NCBI GenBank assembly: GCA_020630975.1
Contig: JAHDID010000009.1
Span: 62,001-126,000, forward strand
Direction of reading: 5' to 3'
DNA from: Verrucomicrobiota bacterium
GTDB taxonomy: Bacteria > Verrucomicrobiota > Verrucomicrobiia > Verrucomicrobiales > DEV007
Length of the DNA: 64,000 nt
Position 1 is the stretch's first letter. Every line of letters starts with the position of its first letter. A program made the translations under genes and the position numbers. The notes under the pieces are model-generated. The model had not been told where the DNA came from, made no database searches, and saw only the letters and a program-made list of their open reading frames with translations. Below, in pieces: positions 1 through 7,433 of this stretch.

Positions 1-965
1 GATAGATCGATAGGATCGAAGCTCGAGTCTTGATCGGCAAAGCGTGCCCGGATATAAAGCAGCCGCTTTGCCCCCTCGGTATGCGCTGATGGTGGTGCTA
101 CTGGGCCCTCGTTTTCAGCTAGATCGAAGCTGCTCTCCTCGCCTGGAGCCGCTGCGATCAGAGTGATCCCATCGACTTTCTCAGCACGCAGAGACCGGTA
201 GTTTTGGATAAAGTGAGGACCCAACGTCCGCTCATCGGCCGTCAAAAGCTGTCTCAGCTCTGCGATCGCATCGCCATCTCTAGCCTGATAGATACTGCCC
301 CCGACTTGGATCGCTCGCTCGGGATAGCCCTCGGCCAGTCGCTCATCATCAGGAACAATACGGACCGGGTCCGCAGCTAGAGCCATCACATCGTCTACCG
401 CGATACCATGCAGGGAGATGCCCCGCTTGGTGGTGATATCTGCACGCGCGCCGGCTGGATGAGCCTGGTATCGGGTGCCATCGCTACCATCCACAGCAAA
501 ATGATCGAGTCGGCTCGTCTGCCCGGCGGACAAGCCACAGGTGGCGACTACCTCCAGATCGCCACTCGTGCGGATAGGCTGCTCGAGTCGCTGCTGCACC
601 TCCTCCGGTAGATCTCTGCGATCTGTGTACGATAAAGCTCGATCCAGCGCCGCTTGGGGATCGAGAGGGATTAACTGCTTCATCGCCTCGCGACGCTGGC
701 TGGCGAGGCGGATGCCCTCTGCGAGGTCTGTGGCAGCTGCAGACTGCTGAAAGCTGGATTGCCACGCATCGAAAGCCTCAAATTCAGGTTCCAGCTCCAT
801 ACGCAGCCTAAGCGGCGATGGCACTGGCGGCGGCTCGTCGACAGTGGTCGCGGTGACTCGGTTAGGTTGAAAACCTGCGTCATCGTCCTTCCTAAGGAAG
901 AGGGAAAGGGAAAAAATAAACAGAAGGGCCAGGGCAGGAGCGACTATGGTGGTAGTACGTCTCAC
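1..965 (-). CDS. Secreted or membrane-anchored protein, N-terminal part only (cut by window edge)
   Basis: The minus strand is open from a GTG at 965 to the window edge, 321 codons without a stop. An AGGAGG lies about 15 bases upstream (981-987), a rather long spacing; no ATG competes. Residues 8-22 form a hydrophobic segment (signal peptide or anchor) followed by a charged, Pro-rich stretch and then a region of about 270 residues with no cysteine pairs or repeats. The layout (anchor, long pro-region with QLIPLDPQAALDRAL, then LLYIRARFADQ at the edge) recalls large verrucomicrobial secreted proteins whose pro-region precedes an M6-like metalloprotease domain. That domain is not in the window, so the assignment is a guess. 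Codon use and GC match the neighbours. Confidence 0.6.
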   Translation of the reverse strand, partial: MRRTTTIVAPALALLFIFSLSLFLRKDDDAGFQPNRVTATTVDEPPPVPSPLRLRMELEPEFEAFDAWQSSFQQSAAATDLAEGIRLASQRREAMKQLIPLDPQAALDRALSYTDRRDLPEEVQQRLEQPIRTSGDLEVVATCGLSAGQTSRLDHFAVDGSDGTRYQAHPAGARADITTKRGISLHGIAVDDVMALAADPVRIVPDDERLAEGYPERAIQVGGSIYQARDGDAIAELRQLLTADERTLGPHFIQNYRSLRAEKVDGITLIAAAPGEESSFDLAENEGPVAPPSAHTEGAKRLLYIRARFADQDSSFDPIDL

Positions 966-1030
966 AGTACCAACCTTGACCCTCCTTTCTAAAAAGCAAC
1001 AAGCTTAAGATTTCAGGAAGGTCACAGGGC

Positions 1031-1059
1031 TTTACAAATCTCTAGGATTTTCATACAAT
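1031..1059 (+). promoter_or_regulatory. Sigma70-like promoter for the 1069 gene
   Basis: TTTACA (1031-1036), a 17-bp spacer and TACAAT (1054-1059) match the housekeeping consensus closely. Transcription would begin near 1066-1069, right at the ATG at 1069, so the mRNA is probably leaderless. A three-codon ORF (ATG at 1061, TGA at 1070) overlaps the start codon. Confidence 0.55.
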
Positions 1060-1068
1060 CATGGGGCG

Positions 1069-1629
1069 ATGAGGCTCTATCATGATAACCCAAATTCCAA
1101 AGCTGAGCTGATCTGGCGATGGGCGCTTCGCCTCACGGGGATCGGGTTAATGGTCTGGGCGTTCATCGATCTGGCTGTCTTATTTGCAAAAGCACCTGGG
1201 ATGGCTACCGCTTTTGGCTTATGTCTGTTCGCATTCGCCAAGATGCTCCTAGGAGCGATCATCCTAGCTCCGACTCTAGCGAACTGGATATCGATACCCA
1301 TTTTCGCCTGGGTCGACTCTATTTACCGCCCAGGCGGGTATAACCGAAAGCCACCGCTATGCTACCGGCTCGGCGAGCAATACATCCGAGAAAAGAAGTA
1401 TGACCTCGCTCTCGTCGAGTATCGAGATATCACGCGCTACTACCCCAAAGAAATCCGCGCTGCGGCTACCCTCTATCTCTTGTACAAGCAGACCGACGAG
1501 ACACGGCGGGCTGAGCGGTGGTATGCACGCTCTATCTTTCGCTACAGTAAACCCCGCTTCGACAAGGCGATCAGTAAAAGTGTGGAGACGTTTTCTCTAG
1601 AAGTGCCGTCCTCCTCGTCGGCTGGATGA
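1069..1629 (+). CDS. Two-pass membrane protein with TPR-like tail
   Basis: 186 residues, family not recognised. Two hydrophobic segments lie at about residues 17-38 and 44-70. The rest is a helical tail (LGEQYIREKKYDLALVEYRD and following) with the spacing of one or two tetratricopeptide repeats, which would normally bind a partner protein. The N-terminus is charged and has no cleavage site, so the protein is probably an inner-membrane anchor with a TPR-like domain. The ATG at 1069 directly follows the promoter without a Shine-Dalgarno sequence; no other start fits. It is divergent from the partial gene at 1-965. Function unknown. Confidence 0.7.
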   Translation: MRLYHDNPNSKAELIWRWALRLTGIGLMVWAFIDLAVLFAKAPGMATAFGLCLFAFAKMLLGAIILAPTLANWISIPIFAWVDSIYRPGGYNRKPPLCYRLGEQYIREKKYDLALVEYRDITRYYPKEIRAAATLYLLYKQTDETRRAERWYARSIFRYSKPRFDKAISKSVETFSLEVPSSSSAG

Positions 1630-1652
1630 AATAATGAGCGAATGCCATGACA

Positions 1653-1670
1653 GCCGACGGGGGACGTCGG
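1653..1670. repeat. Short GC-rich hairpin
   Basis: GCCGACG-GGGGA-CGTCGGA can form a 6-7 bp stem just after the 1069-1629 gene. A related hairpin (GCCGACG-TCCT-CGTCGGC) lies at 25614-25631. It may be a transcription end signal without a U tract or a dispersed palindrome. Confidence 0.35.
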
Positions 1671-1725
1671 ACTCCCAGATCTAGGCTTGCCATATCTGCC
1701 CCATCCTCCATCATTCAGCCGAAAC

Positions 1726-2882
1726 ATGAGTGATAGGGACCAATCAATCGACCAACTGCATCGTGCTTATCAGGAGCGAGGACTGAGCCTGCATCTAGGG
1801 GCAGGGGTATCGGTAGGCAGTGGACTGCCGACTTGGGAAAAACTGGTCCTGATGATGTATTTTATGCTCACCGCTGAGCAAAAGATGTCGGGCTGGCGAA
1901 TTACCTCTACTCGATCGCGGAGTGGTTTCTCGAGCACCAGGCCGAGCCTCTGGAGGTGACTGCTCGAAAGCTGAGGAAATACTTTTTCGATGGCGATGAC
2001 TTTCTCAATGAAGACTTCATCGATCGCCTGCACACCACTCTGTATCTGCCATGCTTTAAAGATCGGGAAGAGATCGATCCATCGATGATGACCGGCCTGA
2101 CGCGCCAGAATGCCACCCTGATGGCGGTGACTGATCTGATCCGCGCGGCCCTGCCCGGCCAGCCTCAGGGAGTCGAGTCAGTCATCACCTACAACTACGA
2201 CAACCTGCTCGAAGGCGCTCTGTGCGACTACCCACACCAGTCGATCTACCAGCAGACCCATCTTGATAGGCAGCGTCTACCGATCTACCACGTGCACGGG
2301 TATGTACCATTCGAGGAGCCGACTATCGCTTACGAGCAGGATCTGGTTTTCACCGAAGACCAGTACCACCGCATTGCTCGCGATCCCTACCACTGGTCGA
2401 ATCTGGTGCAGGTGCAGTCACTCACTGGCTCTGCCACACTCATGGTAGGTCTTTCACTATCCGATAGAAACATGCGCCGCATCCTAGATGCGATCGCCGC
2501 CGCCCCGATCGCTACCGATACCTACGCGATCCTGCAGCGCCCTAAGTTTCATAATCCCACCACTGACGATCTCGATCTGATCCACGAAAATGCGATCGAC
2601 TACCTGGAGAAATTTGAGCACAGCCACGGGCAGTCACGAGCTGGTGTGAAGAGCGCCCGCCCACCCATGCGCCACGGCGTGAAGGGTGGCGGTGCCCCAC
2701 GAGCTGGAGTGAAAGGCCAGCCCCGCTATCAAAGAGAGATCGCCGCTATCCTCGACCATGTGCAGGCACTAGATGGTGAACTGCAGGAAGATAGCCTGCG
2801 CAGGCTGGGAGTGACACCGATATGGATCGATGATTATACAGAGATCCCGCTACTGCTCAGCCAGATTGCTTATGGGCGGTGA
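1726..2882 (+). pseudogene. SIR2-like (SIR2_2 type) protein, frameshifted
   Basis: One SIR2-like gene is split by a frameshift. The ATG at 1726 opens a frame with the nucleotide-binding start LGAGVSVGSGLPTWEKL; that frame leaves the family after about residue 52. The continuation lies in the -1 frame from about 1884 to 2882. Adding one A to the run at 1880-1883 joins them as LTAEQKDVGLANYLYSIAEW. The second part has the expected SIR2_2 features: ITYNYDNLLE, IYHVHGYVP and LMVGLSLSDRNM. Such proteins bind or degrade NAD and often act in anti-phage defence. At 2635-2720 a basic insertion (RAGVK, HGVK, RAGVK) made of short imperfect repeats interrupts the C-terminal third. The shift could be a real mutation or a homopolymer sequencing error. 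Confidence 0.7.
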
Positions 2883-2896
2883 TGTGGCTAGCAAGA

Positions 2897-3211
2897 GTCA
2901 AGGGGCGTAGGTCGCATCGCCCGGTAGTGAGCCAAAGAATCGAGCACAGTGCATAGGCCCGATGTTGCGTGCCAGCACGACGGCTCGGGTTGCCCAGCGA
3001 CGAGACGTCGCCGCTCCTTGGTGCGCTTCGCTATTGGACGGAGACTCTCGCTCAAGGAGGGGCGCACGTCTCGTCGCCCGGCAGGCTGAGCCAAAGAATC
3101 GAGCACAGTGCATAGGCCCGATGTTGCGTGCCAGCACGACAGCTCGGGTTGCCTAGCGACGAGACGTCCCCGCTCCTTGGTTCGCTGCCCTATTTGACGG
3201 AGCCCCTCCTT
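2897..3211. repeat. REP-like palindromic repeats, class A, tandem pair (159-bp period)
   Basis: Two composite elements in a row. Each has a left arm (CAAGGAGGGGCG..., hairpin around CGTCTCG), an internal segment, and an inverted right arm ending in CTCCTTGG. Arms lie at 2897-2933 (degenerate), about 2983-3020, 3053-3092 and 3142-3179. The internal segment beginning AAAGAATCGAGCACAGTGC recurs with a 159-bp period (2934 and 3093), so this is a recent tandem duplication. A fragment of a further right arm is at 3202-3211. The whole gap between the SIR2-like gene and the sulfatase consists of this material; no gene is visible in it. Confidence 0.8.
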
Positions 3212-3289
3212 GACTCCTAATACTCTGAAACCACCTGCGTAGCCGGAGAGTCCTGCCTCCTCTTTGAGATCGAATCTCTACAGTATTCT

Positions 3290-4879
3290 CTACTTCTGTC
3301 CCGGTGCCATTCCGGCTACCTCGCCGGCTTTGCGGGCATCGCGGCTCATTTCTTCCTGAAACATCACCACCATGCCGCGTAGTTTGCGGCTTAGCTCGCG
3401 GTTGCGGATGGGTTTGGACTCTTTGGGATCCTTGACTAGATCGTAGACAGTTAGTCTGGGGTTGAGCATGGCTTTGTGTCGGCCTGATCGGACTGCGGCT
3501 AGAGCGCCGTGGCTACCGTGGTAGAAAAAGGCATTCACGAACTCGTCGCGATCGAAATAGCTGCTCCACTCTAGCCCCTGCTCCCAGCGGCGGCGTAGGG
3601 GGACGCCTGCGTTTAGCGAAAGGCCTGCGGAGGGCGAGGGTATTCCCTCGGTCTGGCCTATCATCATCGGCCAGAGATCGCGTCCATCGATGATCGGGTG
3701 CTCCTCGGGCACTTTTATGCCCGCAGCAGTCGCTAGTGTCGGTAGCCAGTCCATGGCGTGGATGATCTCGCTGCACACGGCTCCCTGCTGCACCTGCCTA
3801 CCGGGTGCGTGGAGGATAGCAGGCACGCGGATACCGGCCTCGTAGGTAGTGATTTTGCCCCCTACCAGCGGCTGCTGTTTATTTCGGCCAGGGCCCCGGC
3901 CATTATCAGAGGTGTAGACGACGATGGTGTCATCGGCTAAACCCAATTCAGATAGCGAATCCATCAATCGCCCGACCCCATGATCCAGCTCTTGGATGGC
4001 GTCGCCATATTCACCCCACTCTGAGCTACCTCGAAACTCTGGGCTGACTCCCAAAGGCACATGGAGCATGGTGTGCGGTAGGAACAGGAAAAATGGATCT
4101 TGCTGATTGCGCTCGATAAAGGAGATCGCCTCTTCGGTATACAGATTGGTTAATTCAGCAGGATCGGCAGGTTGTTTGACGACTTCGCCATTGCGTAGGA
4201 TCGGTACCCCTTCGTCGCCGAAGTAAACCGTCTCGACAGGATCGAGATTGGAATACATACCAAAGTGATAATCAAAGCCCTGCGCCATCGGTGTGAATGG
4301 CTCTAGATCACCGATATGCCATTTGCCGATACAGCCTGTGGCATAGCCATTGGCCTGGAATAATTCGGCAATGGTCACTTCATCGGGGTGGATGCCTCGG
4401 TTCGAGTCGGCACGCTGCACCCAGGTCTCCATACCGATCCGTCGAGGGTAGGCGCCCGTGAGTAGTCCGGCTCGCGATGGGCTACAGATCGGTGCAGCCG
4501 CATAGTAGTCGGTAAAGCGTATGCCCTCTGTGGCGAGCTGGTCAATACGCGGCGTCTTCACCTCGGTAGCGCCGTAACAGCCGAGGTCGTAATAGCCCTG
4601 ATCATCGATTAGGATGATGATGACGTTAGGCTTTCTCTCGGCGAGTGCAGAGGTCGAAAAAATACAGATGATAAAAAGGCATAGAATTCCCAAGGAGGGG
4701 CTGCCTTTAGCTGCTCGGCAGGCTGAGCCGGATGCTTCGGCCGAGGTAGCCGGGCAGCTGAAGGCAGCCCCTCCTTGAATCTCAATACTCTGAAACCACC
4801 TACACCGCCGAAGACTCCCGACCAAGGAGGGGCGCACGTCTCGTCGCCCGGCAGGCTGAGCCAAAGATATTCCAAACAT
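3290..4879 (-). CDS. Arylsulfatase-type sulfatase with REP-encoded N-terminus
   Basis: Secreted sulfatase of the alkaline-phosphatase fold. The metal site IILIDDQGYYDLGCYG is followed by the CSPSR signature (ICSPSRAGLLTG), whose Cys is matured to formylglycine, then GKWHIGDL and YTSDNGRGPG. Substrate is probably a sulfated polysaccharide fragment. The ATG at 4879 (or GTG at 4882) follows a GGAG; it lies 5 bases past the stop of the 77-residue ORF upstream, so translation is probably coupled. Unusually, about 55 residues lie between the start and the hydrophobic core ILCLFIICIFSTSALA, and most of them are encoded by a class A repeat arm and a complete 87-bp class B repeat, both read in frame. 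A TTG at the repeat end is the only downstream alternative start. Confidence 0.9.
   Translation of the reverse strand: MFGISLAQPAGRRDVRPSLVGSLRRCRWFQSIEIQGGAAFSCPATSAEASGSACRAAKGSPSLGILCLFIICIFSTSALAERKPNVIIILIDDQGYYDLGCYGATEVKTPRIDQLATEGIRFTDYYAAAPICSPSRAGLLTGAYPRRIGMETWVQRADSNRGIHPDEVTIAELFQANGYATGCIGKWHIGDLEPFTPMAQGFDYHFGMYSNLDPVETVYFGDEGVPILRNGEVVKQPADPAELTNLYTEEAISFIERNQQDPFFLFLPHTMLHVPLGVSPEFRGSSEWGEYGDAIQELDHGVGRLMDSLSELGLADDTIVVYTSDNGRGPGRNKQQPLVGGKITTYEAGIRVPAILHAPGRQVQQGAVCSEIIHAMDWLPTLATAAGIKVPEEHPIIDGRDLWPMMIGQTEGIPSPSAGLSLNAGVPLRRRWEQGLEWSSYFDRDEFVNAFFYHGSHGALAAVRSGRHKAMLNPRLTVYDLVKDPKESKPIRNRELSRKLRGMVVMFQEEMSRDARKAGEVAGMAPGQK
4691..4777. repeat. REP-like palindromic repeat, class B (87 bp)
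   Basis: An inverted pair of arms, CAAGGAGGGGCTGCCTTTAG at the left and its near-complement ending CCCCTCCTTG at the right. It shares the outer CAAGGAGGGG and inner GGCAGGCTGAGCC with class A but has a different stem (CTGCC/GGCAG instead of CGACG/CGTCG). It lies inside the sulfatase reading frame and is a multiple of three long. A second copy is at 20776-20863. Confidence 0.8.
4823..4862. repeat. Single class A REP-like arm
   Basis: One 40-bp arm (CAAGGAGGGGCGCACGTCTC to GGCTGAGCC) without its inverted partner. It lies within the first 20 codons of the sulfatase. The linker between it and the class B element (TACTCTGAAACCACCT) also occurs at about 3221 beside the tandem repeats, so the two loci share ancestry. 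Confidence 0.75.
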
Positions 4880-4883
4880 CACT

Positions 4884-5117
4884 CTATTTCTCCTGAGTCA
4901 AAGTTTCCAAGTAAGCCACTAGATCTCGCACCTCCCTACGCTGTAGGATCGCACCCATCGGTGGCATGATCGAGACCGCATCGGTGTGACTGGCGATTTC
5001 ACTCCGAGGTATAGTGGTGATAGCTCCAGATGTCGCATCCTTTACTTTGATCTCCTTTTCACTCAAATCCTGGGCATAGGTCTGGATCTGTAGAGCGGTA
5101 GGGAAAAGGTATCTCAT
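4884..5117 (-). CDS. Fragment resembling the C-terminus of a PVC-type heme-binding protein
   Basis: 77 residues. The stretch PRSEIASHTDAVSIMPP followed by LQRREVRDLVAYLETL matches the last part of the large 'putative heme-binding domain' proteins of Planctomycetes and Verrucomicrobia, a c-type cytochrome tail. The CxxCH heme site and everything before it are missing, and there is no signal peptide. The ATG lies 6 bases after the TAG of the DUF1501 gene and the stop is 5 bases before the sulfatase start, so it sits as a linker ORF in that operon. It is probably the remnant of a deleted cytochrome gene. Whether it is still translated as a protein or only couples translation to the sulfatase is unclear. 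Confidence 0.55.
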   Translation of the reverse strand: MRYLFPTALQIQTYAQDLSEKEIKVKDATSGAITTIPRSEIASHTDAVSIMPPMGAILQRREVRDLVAYLETLTQEK

Positions 5118-5123
5118 AGTGAA

Positions 5124-6524
5124 CTAAGCGATCAGGTCGTGAATAACCTGACCTCCAAACTGCGAAAGCTGTTTGTGACGGCCGGCATGGTAATAGGTCA
5201 GCTTGTTGTCGTCTAGTCCTAGCAGATGCAGTATCGTGCAATGCACGTCTCGGATGTGGTGCACACACTCCACCGCCTCGGCGCCGATCTCATCTGTCGC
5301 GCCTACTGTGTGCCCCGCCTTTGTCCCGCCACCCGCAAACCACATGGTCATCGCTTTGGCATTGTGATCGCGACCGTAGGATTGCGCGCCGCTACGCATC
5401 CCATTGTCCGGTGTGCGACCAAACTCGCCACACCACACGACTAATGTATCGTCGAGCATCCCGCGCTCTTTCAGGTCGCGTAGGAGAGCGGCTATTGGTT
5501 TGTCCACAGATCGGATCAGCGAGCCGTGAGCTTTGGCGATGTAGTCGTGGCTATCCCAATTGCCCGCATAGGCCTGGACAAAGCGCACGCCTTTCTCGAC
5601 TAAGCGACGAGCGAGCAGACATTTGCGGCCAAAGGCATCGGTAGTGGAATCGCCGATACCGTAGGACTCCAGTGTTTCTTGCTTCTCGCCATCCAGATCG
5701 AGTATACCTGGCACCTCGGTCTGCATGCGGTACGCAAGCTCATAGGATGCCATACGCGCGCTCAGATCGCCGCGACCCTCGCGTGTATCTAGGTGCTTTT
5801 GATTGAGCTTGGATAGTAGATCGAGATTCGCTCGCTGCTGACCTCTCGATACTCCAGCAGGCGGATTGAGATCGAGTATCGGGCTGCCCTGAGGTCGCAG
5901 CGGCGTGCCTTGAAAATCGGCAGGTAGAAAGCCATTCGACCAATTGCCCGCACCGCCCTGTGGGTACGCCGTGCGCGGTAGCACGACGAAGCCGGGTAGA
6001 TTTTCGTTCTCAGTTCCCAGCCCGTAGTTGACCCACGAGCCGATCGCAGGATCGCCGCCAAATCGATTGCCGGTATTGACGTGGTAGCAGGCAGTCGGGT
6101 GATTCACCGACTCCACCTGGCAGCCACGGTAGAAACACATATCATCTACCATCTCCTTTAGGTGCTGCCATTCGGTAGAGATATCGGCACCGCTTTCACC
6201 CGCTTTGATGAAATCGAAGGGGCTTTTCACGAAGTAGCGATTTCCCGATGACATCGCGCTCTCCCGCTCGCCAGAGCGTTTGAATTTCTCTAGGTGACGT
6301 TTCGCGAGTTCTGGTTTCGGGTCGAAGGTGTCGATGTGGGAAGGGCCGCCCTCCATCATCAGGAAGATACAGCGTTTGGCTTTCGCTGGGTGATGAACGA
6401 CTCTGGATGTGGGAGATGCGCCTTGCAGGAGGGAAGAAAAAGCGACGGAGCCAAGGCCCGCGCCGAGACCGTAGAGAGCTTCGCGGCGCGATGGTGTGGC
6501 GTATTGGTTGGGTGGTGTTTTCAT
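5124..6524 (-). CDS. DUF1501 family protein, twin-arginine exported
   Basis: Member of the DUF1501 family, which has an alkaline-phosphatase/sulfatase-like fold and usually accompanies PSD1-type cytochromes in Planctomycetes and Verrucomicrobia; its reaction is unknown. The N-terminus carries a twin-arginine signal (SRREALYGLGAGLGSVAFSS). Family hallmarks visible: FLMMEGGPSHIDTFDPKPEL, NYGLGTENENLPGFVVL, GRKCLLARRLVEKGVRFVQ, VWCGEFGRTPDN and the C-terminal HLLGLDDNKLTYYHAGR. Length is normal. The start is set at MKTPPNQY; an ATG five codons upstream is possible. It follows the PSD1 gene at 7434-10226 in the same direction, but the transposase gene with its flanking repeats now lies between the two. 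Confidence 0.92.
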   Translation of the reverse strand: MKTPPNQYATPSRREALYGLGAGLGSVAFSSLLQGASPTSRVVHHPAKAKRCIFLMMEGGPSHIDTFDPKPELAKRHLEKFKRSGERESAMSSGNRYFVKSPFDFIKAGESGADISTEWQHLKEMVDDMCFYRGCQVESVNHPTACYHVNTGNRFGGDPAIGSWVNYGLGTENENLPGFVVLPRTAYPQGGAGNWSNGFLPADFQGTPLRPQGSPILDLNPPAGVSRGQQRANLDLLSKLNQKHLDTREGRGDLSARMASYELAYRMQTEVPGILDLDGEKQETLESYGIGDSTTDAFGRKCLLARRLVEKGVRFVQAYAGNWDSHDYIAKAHGSLIRSVDKPIAALLRDLKERGMLDDTLVVWCGEFGRTPDNGMRSGAQSYGRDHNAKAMTMWFAGGGTKAGHTVGATDEIGAEAVECVHHIRDVHCTILHLLGLDDNKLTYYHAGRHKQLSQFGGQVIHDLIA

Positions 6525-6549
6525 GATAAGAATAAGCACGAAGTGCGCC

Positions 6550-6668
6550 CAAGGAGGGGCGACGTCTCGTCGCCCGGCAGGCTGAGAGCAGTGGTTTCGG
6601 GTCTCAGAGATAGTTGATTCATAGGCTTCGGCTCAGGTTGCCGGGCGACGAGACGTCGCCCCTCCTTG
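6550..6668. repeat. REP-like composite element, class A, at the 3' side of the RAYT gene
   Basis: Two inverted arms: CAAGGAGGGGCGACGTCTCG onwards (from 6550) and its complement ending CCCCTCCTTG at 6668. Each arm contains its own 8-bp hairpin GGGCGACG-TCT-CGTCGCCC. The linker includes TTCATAGGCTTCGGCTCAG, which is shared with the element at 7305-7414. The RAYT stop codon (6670-6672) abuts the repeat. Confidence 0.85.
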
Positions 6669-6669
6669 A

Positions 6670-7368
6670 TTACATTACGTTCTTGGCGAGTTCACTTTCC
6701 CAGAGAAAGTATTCGTCTTCTGGGATATTCGATTTCGAGGGATTGTTACGAATGTATTTCACACAGTTATGCAGATGTTTTTGATCACGGATCATTCGAT
6801 CGAAATAGTCTTTCTGCCATACGGAACCATCGCGCTTAAGCGCAGTATTGATACGTTTTGCGGTATAGCTCTTCCAAGCTTGAACAATCTGTCCTAAATC
6901 ATACGTGGGATTTACAACAAACGTGAGATGCACGTGATTTGGCATGATCACGAAACTAACCATAGCAGTCCGTTCGCTTTCAAAGTGGAGAAAAGCATCT
7001 CTCACAATTTCGGCGCAATTACGATCTCTCAAAACGCAGGCTCCATGCCCAGCATCCATCCACTTATCGATCCTAGCTGAAAACTGCTTGTGATACTCCA
7101 GCTCCGTTTTCTCATCCCACGGCTCGGGGTGCCATTGCTTCCAAGCTTTTAGTTCCCGGTAATGGTGATCTAGCTTCTCTTTAGGGATGGAATCAACTAG
7201 TCGAAACGTAACGAAGTATAGAGCACCAGTCTGCTGCCAATGAGGCACTCGATTTTGAGTAATAGCAGTTTCCCTCCACGGATTGAAAAACCGCAGGTTT
7301 TTCTCAAGGAGGGGCGACGTCTCGTCGCCCGGCAACCTCGGTGAACTGTTCTCGGTTAGATCTTTCAT
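6670..7368 (-). CDS. REP-associated tyrosine transposase (RAYT, Y1_Tnp/IS200-like)
   Basis: A Y1-type single-strand transposase domain. The HUH metal motif is MPNHVHL (about residue 142), preceded by strand ALYFVTFRLVDS; the catalytic tyrosine is in WQKDYFDRMIRDQ (about 186), followed by the typical YIRNNPSK. RAYTs are domesticated relatives of IS200/IS605 transposases that act on short hairpins of REP type. The gene is bracketed by two class A palindromic elements: the stop abuts one and the start codon lies inside the other. As a result the first 25 or so residues (with PRLPGDETSPLLE) are read from repeat DNA; homologues would be expected to start near NPWRE, but no ATG is available there. 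All key residues are intact. Confidence 0.9.
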   Translation of the reverse strand: MKDLTENSSPRLPGDETSPLLEKNLRFFNPWRETAITQNRVPHWQQTGALYFVTFRLVDSIPKEKLDHHYRELKAWKQWHPEPWDEKTELEYHKQFSARIDKWMDAGHGACVLRDRNCAEIVRDAFLHFESERTAMVSFVIMPNHVHLTFVVNPTYDLGQIVQAWKSYTAKRINTALKRDGSVWQKDYFDRMIRDQKHLHNCVKYIRNNPSKSNIPEDEYFLWESELAKNVM

Positions 7369-7414
7369 AGGCTTCGGCTCAGCCTGCCGGGCGACGAGAC
7401 GTCGCCCCTCCTTG
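7305..7414. repeat. REP-like composite element, class A, at the 5' side of the RAYT gene
   Basis: A 110-bp element with inverted arms from CAAGGAGGGGCGACG at 7305 to CCCCTCCTTG at 7414. It overlaps the start of the RAYT coding region, supplying the ATG (7366-7368) and the first codons. The PSD1 gene ends 20 bases away at 7434. Confidence 0.85.
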
Positions 7415-7433
7415 AGCGCTTCGCTTTCCTTTC

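Noticed and set aside
484-883. Short minus-strand ORFs over 484-883
   Set aside because: They lie in other frames of the long open frame 1-965, which has a start, hydrophobic N-terminus and natural amino-acid composition.
2888-3156. Three repeat-like ORFs (64-79 codons) in 2888-3156
   Set aside because: They are translations of class A palindromes and share identical peptide blocks because of the 159-bp duplication.
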